Shown here one piece after another: positions 60,051 through 64,000 of a stretch of DNA of 64,000 bases; the stretch's first letter is position 1, and each line of letters starts with the position of its first letter. Source of the stretch: Halorubrum alkaliphilum (GTDB lineage: Archaea > Halobacteriota > Halobacteria > Halobacteriales > Haloferacaceae); NCBI RefSeq assembly GCF_017873815.1, contig NZ_JAGGKQ010000016.1:1-64000 (forward strand). Reading direction: 5' to 3'. The notes below the pieces were generated by a model, which worked only from the letters and a program-made list of their open reading frames with translations, had not been told where the DNA came from and did no database searches. Both the position numbers and the translations under genes were made by a program.

Positions 60051-61301
60051 TCAGACGCCCGTCGAGTACCGCAGAATTCCGGCGACGCCGCCGAAGGCGT
60101 CGAGCAGCTGTTCCCCCTTCTCGAAGTCGGTGGAAATGAACTTCGTCTCCGTCCCGCGCTGTTCGGCGATCGCCATCAGGTGTTCGATGACGTCCTCGCG
60201 CTCCATTACTTCGGCTTCCTCGCCACACTCTTCACACTCGTGGGTCGGCGTCGAGTGACGGGCGTCGACCACCTCGTACTCCTCGTCGCCGTTCGGACAC
60301 TCGTAGACGATCACGTCCGACCGGAGGTCCTCGGAGATGAGCAGCCGGTCGACCGATCCCATGATCAAGTTCCGGCGGGTCTGTTCGAACCCGTAGGTGG
60401 CCTCCTCGCCGGTGTTTAGATTCTCGAAGAACTCCTCCATCTGGCGTTTGTCCTCGACGATCTCTTGGTCGGCGAGCGCCTCGCTCGCGTTGTCGACGAG
60501 GTCCTTCAGCCCGGACTCGTCCGTGTACGCGACGTCGAACTTGCCGAGCACCTTGTCCCGAAGCTCGTGGTGAAGATAGTCGCCGTCGAGGAACTCGTCT
60601 TTCGTCGGCGACGGCCCACCGACGAGGATGCCGTCGAGCTCGTGACGCTTGTCGACGAACAGGTCGTCTGCCATCCCCGCGACCTCCTGATAGAAGTTGT
60701 CGATGGCCTCCAGGCGGAGTCGGGCGAACCGCTGTGCGGACTGGCCACCCTTCCGCTGCTTTCCGGGGACGAGCGACGACGCGGACTTGACCGGCTCGAT
60801 CCGTTTACCCTTCAACCACCCGACGTTGGCCTCGCGACGGTCAAGGACGATGAGTCCGAACAGCCCCGAGTCTTCCAGCATGTGTTCGAGCGGCTCGGTG
60901 AGAAACTCCGAGTCACAGTGATACCGGAACGACTCGACGGGCTGGGGTGGCGACTCCAGGGTCCGAGTGACCATGTCGGTCTGGCCACCGCCGGCGTCGA
61001 TCGCGCCGGAGAAAATCACCATCCCGTTGTCGGGCGGGAACGTATCGTAGTAGCGGAGTCGGTCCTTGATGCTCGTTAGCGCGTCCTGGACGTTCGTCCG
61101 GGTCTGTTTGGACTTGATGTTGGCCGCCTCGCTGTGCTCCTGTGTGACGTGGGCGACCACGTCGGAGATCTGCTTGTCTTCCGGGATGTAGATGGTGACG
61201 AGCTGGGTACCGGAGCCCTCGTACTCCGTGAGCTCCTCGATGACCTTGCGGAACTCGTATTTCCGCCGGTCCTCGCTCGTCTTCTGGGCGTCGCTACTCA
61301 T
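60051..61301 (-). CDS. prf1: Archaeal peptide chain release factor 1 (aRF1)
   Basis: A 416-aa class I release factor that reads all three stop codons. NIKS is at residues 61-64, the YxCxxxF motif YHCDSEF at 127-133, and the catalytic GGQ at 185-187. A C-terminal zinc-ribbon-like patch (CPNGDEE, CEECGEE) is present. Length matches archaeal aRF1. It is convergent with the DtxR gene and downstream of argS on the same strand. Confidence 0.96.
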   Translation of the reverse strand: MSSDAQKTSEDRRKYEFRKVIEELTEYEGSGTQLVTIYIPEDKQISDVVAHVTQEHSEAANIKSKQTRTNVQDALTSIKDRLRYYDTFPPDNGMVIFSGAIDAGGGQTDMVTRTLESPPQPVESFRYHCDSEFLTEPLEHMLEDSGLFGLIVLDRREANVGWLKGKRIEPVKSASSLVPGKQRKGGQSAQRFARLRLEAIDNFYQEVAGMADDLFVDKRHELDGILVGGPSPTKDEFLDGDYLHHELRDKVLGKFDVAYTDESGLKDLVDNASEALADQEIVEDKRQMEEFFENLNTGEEATYGFEQTRRNLIMGSVDRLLISEDLRSDVIVYECPNGDEEYEVVDARHSTPTHECEECGEEAEVMEREDVIEHLMAIAEQRGTETKFISTDFEKGEQLLDAFGGVAGILRYSTGV

Positions 61302-61419
61302 TACCTACGATACGGCCGGCTCCGTGTAAGTAACCTTTGACCTGTGCGTCGAACGGCGCGGTTCGTTCGGAATCACGGAGCGAGGGGGTCTCTCCCGACC
61401 AGTTACGTGAACTCGACGG

Positions 61420-63201
61420 TCACATCGACTCCGGGGCCTCGACGCCGAGCGCGTCGAGCGCGTTCGCCATCGTGTGGCGGGCGGCGGCGACGACTGCGAG
61501 CCGCGCGTCCCGCAACTCGTCGCTTTCGGCGGTCAACACGGGACACTCGCGGTAGAACGCGTTGTACGCCTCGGCGAACTCGCGGGTGAACGTGGCGACA
61601 GTGTGCGGCTCCAGGTCCTCGGCGGCTGACTCGATGACGGCGGGGAAGCGCGCGACTTCCCGGAGGAGTTCGCGAGCCGCGTCAGTTTCGAGGGCCGCCA
61701 CGTCGACGTCGACGGGGTCCGAGACGCCCGGAACGGCGATCCCCGCGCTTTCAGCCTCGTCGAGTATCCCGCAACACCGGGCGTGGACGTACTGGACGTA
61801 CGGGGCCGACTGTGCCTCGAAGTCGAGCGCCTCCTCCCACTCGAAGGTGATCGCCTTCGCCGGCTGTTTGGAGACGATGTCGTAGCGAACCGCGCCGATC
61901 CCCACCTGATGCGCGATCCGCTCTACGTCCTCCTCGGTGAGGTCATCGTCGCGGATCCGGTCGTCCATCCGGCTTTCGACCGCCGCCCGGGCGCGATCGA
62001 CCGCCTCGTCGAGTAAGTCGTCGAGCATCACGCCGGTCCCCTTCCGAGTCGACATCTTCCCCTCGGGGAGGTTGACGTACGAGTAGATGACGTGACCCAG
62101 TTGGTCGACGTCGTTACCGAGGAGTTCGAGGGTCGCGTCGAGCTGGTCGGCCTGTAGCTTGTGGTCCTCGCCGAGGACGGTCACCGCGCGATCGTAGTTC
62201 TCGAACTTCCACTCGTGGTGAGCCAGATCGCGGGTCGTATAGAGGCTCGTGTCGTCCGACCGGAGGAAAACGAGGTTCTTGTCGATCCCCCAGTCGTCGA
62301 GTTCGAGCTGCCACGCGTCCTCTTCGTAGACGGCGTACTCCGTCTCCTTGAGCCGATCGGCCACGTCGTCGGTCGACCCGTCGAGCATGAACCGCGTCTC
62401 CTTGACGAACTCGTCGAACTCGGCCGGGAGCCGTGCGAGACAGCCCTTCATCCCGCCGAGTACCGCGTCGACGACCTCACCGACGCGCTCGTAGGTCGCC
62501 TCGTCGCCCCCCTCCAGCCCCTGAAGGATCGCCGATATCTCGGCTTCCGCGGCCTCAACGGCGTCCGGGTCGGCGTTCTCCAGAAACTCGTTTCCCTTGC
62601 GGTAGTAGCGGACGAGGTCGTACTCGACGCGGTCGCGGGCGGGCTCGTCGTCCAGATCGTCCTCGTCGAACGTCTCGTAAGCCCACGTGAACACGGCCAT
62701 CTGTCGGCCTGCGTCGTTGACGTAGTAGTGCCGGTCGACGTCGTAGCCGGCATATTCGAGCACGTTCGCCACGGCGTCGCCGACGATCGGGTTCCGGGCG
62801 CGCCCGACGTGGACCGGTCCCGTCGGGTTCGCGCTCGTGTGCTCGACGACGGTCGTCGTATCGCGGTCGGGCAGGCTGCCGTACGCCTCGTCGTCGGCCG
62901 CCGATCCGAGGGTGTCGGCGAGGTACCGCTCGCCCGCGTGGAAGTTGACGTACGGGCCAGCGGTGTCGACGTCGACGAGATAGTCGTAGCCCTCGACGTC
63001 GACCGCGCCGGCGACGTCGCTCGCGACGTTCGGGGGCGCGTCGCCGACGACGCCGGCGAGCCGGAAGGCGACGCTGGAGGCGAGCGTCGCATCCATGTCG
63101 TCGGGCGGGCGTTCGATACCGAGGTCGTCGGTCGGGAGGTCGAGGCTCGCGAGCGCGTCGGCGAGCGCCGACGACACCTCCGACCGGAACTGCCTGAACA
63201 T
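61420..63201 (-). CDS. argS: Arginyl-tRNA synthetase
   Basis: A 593-aa class I synthetase. The HIGH-type motif is HVGRARN (residues 131-137), and the KMSKS-type motif is [10 protein letters not shown] (381-390). Arg-specific features are [12 protein letters not shown] and [16 protein letters not shown]. The C-terminal DALR anticodon-binding domain ends in [10 protein letters not shown]. The start at MFRQFRSEV is the conserved one. It is separated from prf1 by 118 nt. Confidence 0.95.
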   Translation of the reverse strand: MFRQFRSEVSSALADALASLDLPTDDLGIERPPDDMDATLASSVAFRLAGVVGDAPPNVASDVAGAVDVEGYDYLVDVDTAGPYVNFHAGERYLADTLGSAADDEAYGSLPDRDTTTVVEHTSANPTGPVHVGRARNPIVGDAVANVLEYAGYDVDRHYYVNDAGRQMAVFTWAYETFDEDDLDDEPARDRVEYDLVRYYRKGNEFLENADPDAVEAAEAEISAILQGLEGGDEATYERVGEVVDAVLGGMKGCLARLPAEFDEFVKETRFMLDGSTDDVADRLKETEYAVYEEDAWQLELDDWGIDKNLVFLRSDDTSLYTTRDLAHHEWKFENYDRAVTVLGEDHKLQADQLDATLELLGNDVDQLGHVIYSYVNLPEGKMSTRKGTGVMLDDLLDEAVDRARAAVESRMDDRIRDDDLTEEDVERIAHQVGIGAVRYDIVSKQPAKAITFEWEEALDFEAQSAPYVQYVHARCCGILDEAESAGIAVPGVSDPVDVDVAALETDAARELLREVARFPAVIESAAEDLEPHTVATFTREFAEAYNAFYRECPVLTAESDELRDARLAVVAAARHTMANALDALGVEAPESM

Positions 63202-63337
63202 ACCGGCCGTTCGGTACTGGGGGTAATAGGCCCTTCCGAACCGACTCGCTCCCCGTGGCCGCCGGCCGCCACCTCGAACGGTTCGAGACGGTCGGCTGCG
63301 ACCGGAGTTAAGAGGCTTGGGCACGTACCCCACCCCG

Positions 63338-63898
63338 ATGCGTGCCACGCTTGAGACGCTCGCGATCGTCTGTCTCGTCGGCGTCGTCCAAGCCGGCTTG
63401 AGCGTCGTCGGCCTCGCGTGGGTGTTCGCGCTGTCGACCCCCCTGTCGGTCGCCCCGTGGACCGTCGTCACGAGCGTCTACGCGCACGGCTCCGTCGGCC
63501 ATCTGCTGGCGAACGCGGTCGGGCTCCTGCTTCTCGGCCCGCTCGTCGAGCGCCGGACGACCCGCCTCCGATTTCACGCCTTTATTATCGCGTCCGGCGG
63601 ACTCGCGGGCGTCGCACAGGTCATACTCGGTGGACTCGCGGGCGCGTCGCCCGCGGTGCTCGGGATCAGCGGCGCGGTGTTTGCGCTTGGCGGCTATCTA
63701 CTCGCCGGCAACGCGGTCACAACCACCCTGTTCGACCGACTGCGACTCACGCCGCGTACACAGTTCGCCCTCTTCGCAGCGCTCGCAGTCGTCTTAACGC
63801 TCGTGACCGCCGCGCCGGGCGTCGCGCTGATCGCTCACGCGACTGGTGCGTTCGTCGGGCTCACCGCCGGGCGAGCCGGAGTGCTGGACGCGCGATGA
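63338..63898 (+). CDS. Rhomboid-family intramembrane serine protease
   Basis: A 186-aa membrane protein with about six segments. The rhomboid catalytic elements are present: HLLAN (His 55 and Asn 59, the HxxxN motif), GISG with the catalytic Ser 111, and His 167 in [10 protein letters not shown]. It cleaves transmembrane proteins within the membrane. A TTAAG sequence near 63308-63312 is about 28 nt before ATG 63338. It lies divergent from argS. Downstream, to the window end, only a run of A bases (63964-63972) is seen. Confidence 0.85.
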   Translation: MRATLETLAIVCLVGVVQAGLSVVGLAWVFALSTPLSVAPWTVVTSVYAHGSVGHLLANAVGLLLLGPLVERRTTRLRFHAFIIASGGLAGVAQVILGGLAGASPAVLGISGAVFALGGYLLAGNAVTTTLFDRLRLTPRTQFALFAALAVVLTLVTAAPGVALIAHATGAFVGLTAGRAGVLDAR

Positions 63899-64000
63899 CC
63901 CGGTCGAACCGAGACTAGAGACACCGTCGATCGAACGGTCGAGACGGCCGCGGCGCTACCGGAATAAAAAAACGAAGAGGGCGTCCCGCGGAGTTGCCCT

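Overview
The window is a stretch of a haloarchaeal (class Halobacteria) chromosome. Base composition is high-GC, the predicted proteins are very acidic, and many genes look leaderless, with a TTTATA/TTTAAA box centred about 27 nt before the start codon. Diagnostic archaeal genes are CetZ, PAN, aRF1, CDP-archaeol synthase, GGGP synthase and Mre11/Rad50. Gene content and many short haloarchaea-specific proteins suggest a Halorubrum-like organism, but the genus cannot be proved from this sequence alone.

Layout. 1-5.4 kb: small conserved protein, MFS transporter, then a CHAT (caspase-like) protease convergent with and overlapping a 43-aa hydrophobic peptide gene, and an aspartoacylase-like deacylase. 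5.4-16.3 kb: threonine synthase, a noncoding repeat element, PanE, CBS protein, GlyS, a dolichol-kinase-like protein, riboflavin synthase, M24 peptidase and a UvrD-like helicase. 16.3-23.3 kb: two tiny zinc-finger genes, pirin, an 18-bp tandem array, a CPA2 antiporter with its TrkA-C subunit, a GIDE-like membrane protein, RNase R, a structured noncoding stretch and tRNA-Ala(CGC). 23.5-30.5 kb: riboflavin kinase/regulator (RbkR type) with a palindromic operator, RibB, IlvE, DUF502, proline dehydrogenase, the convergent lipid genes carS and GGGP synthase, and cetZ.

30.5-40.1 kb is the most cohesive block. It is a type IV pilus/secretion-like gene set with a PilB-type ATPase, a PilC/TadC platform protein, five single-anchor proteins (one of 1041 aa) and a coiled-coil protein. 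Three transcription units in it share a nearly identical promoter (TATA box plus CGAxACCGCGGCCA) at exactly the same distance from the start codon. 40.2-45.6 kb: DUF5791-like protein, NAD-dependent epimerase, DHH phosphoesterase, a second copy of the noncoding repeat element, PAN and a divergent winged-helix gene. 45.6-51 kb: mre11-rad50 and three small haloarchaeal proteins.

51-60 kb: family B DNA polymerase interrupted by a 450-aa LAGLIDADG intein inside the exonuclease Exo II motif, then sufC-sufB-sufD, a ferritin-like protein and a DtxR-type metal regulator, which together look like an Fe-S assembly and iron-response cluster. 60-64 kb: aRF1, ArgS and a rhomboid protease. No rRNA, CRISPR array, intact insertion sequence or provirus was seen.
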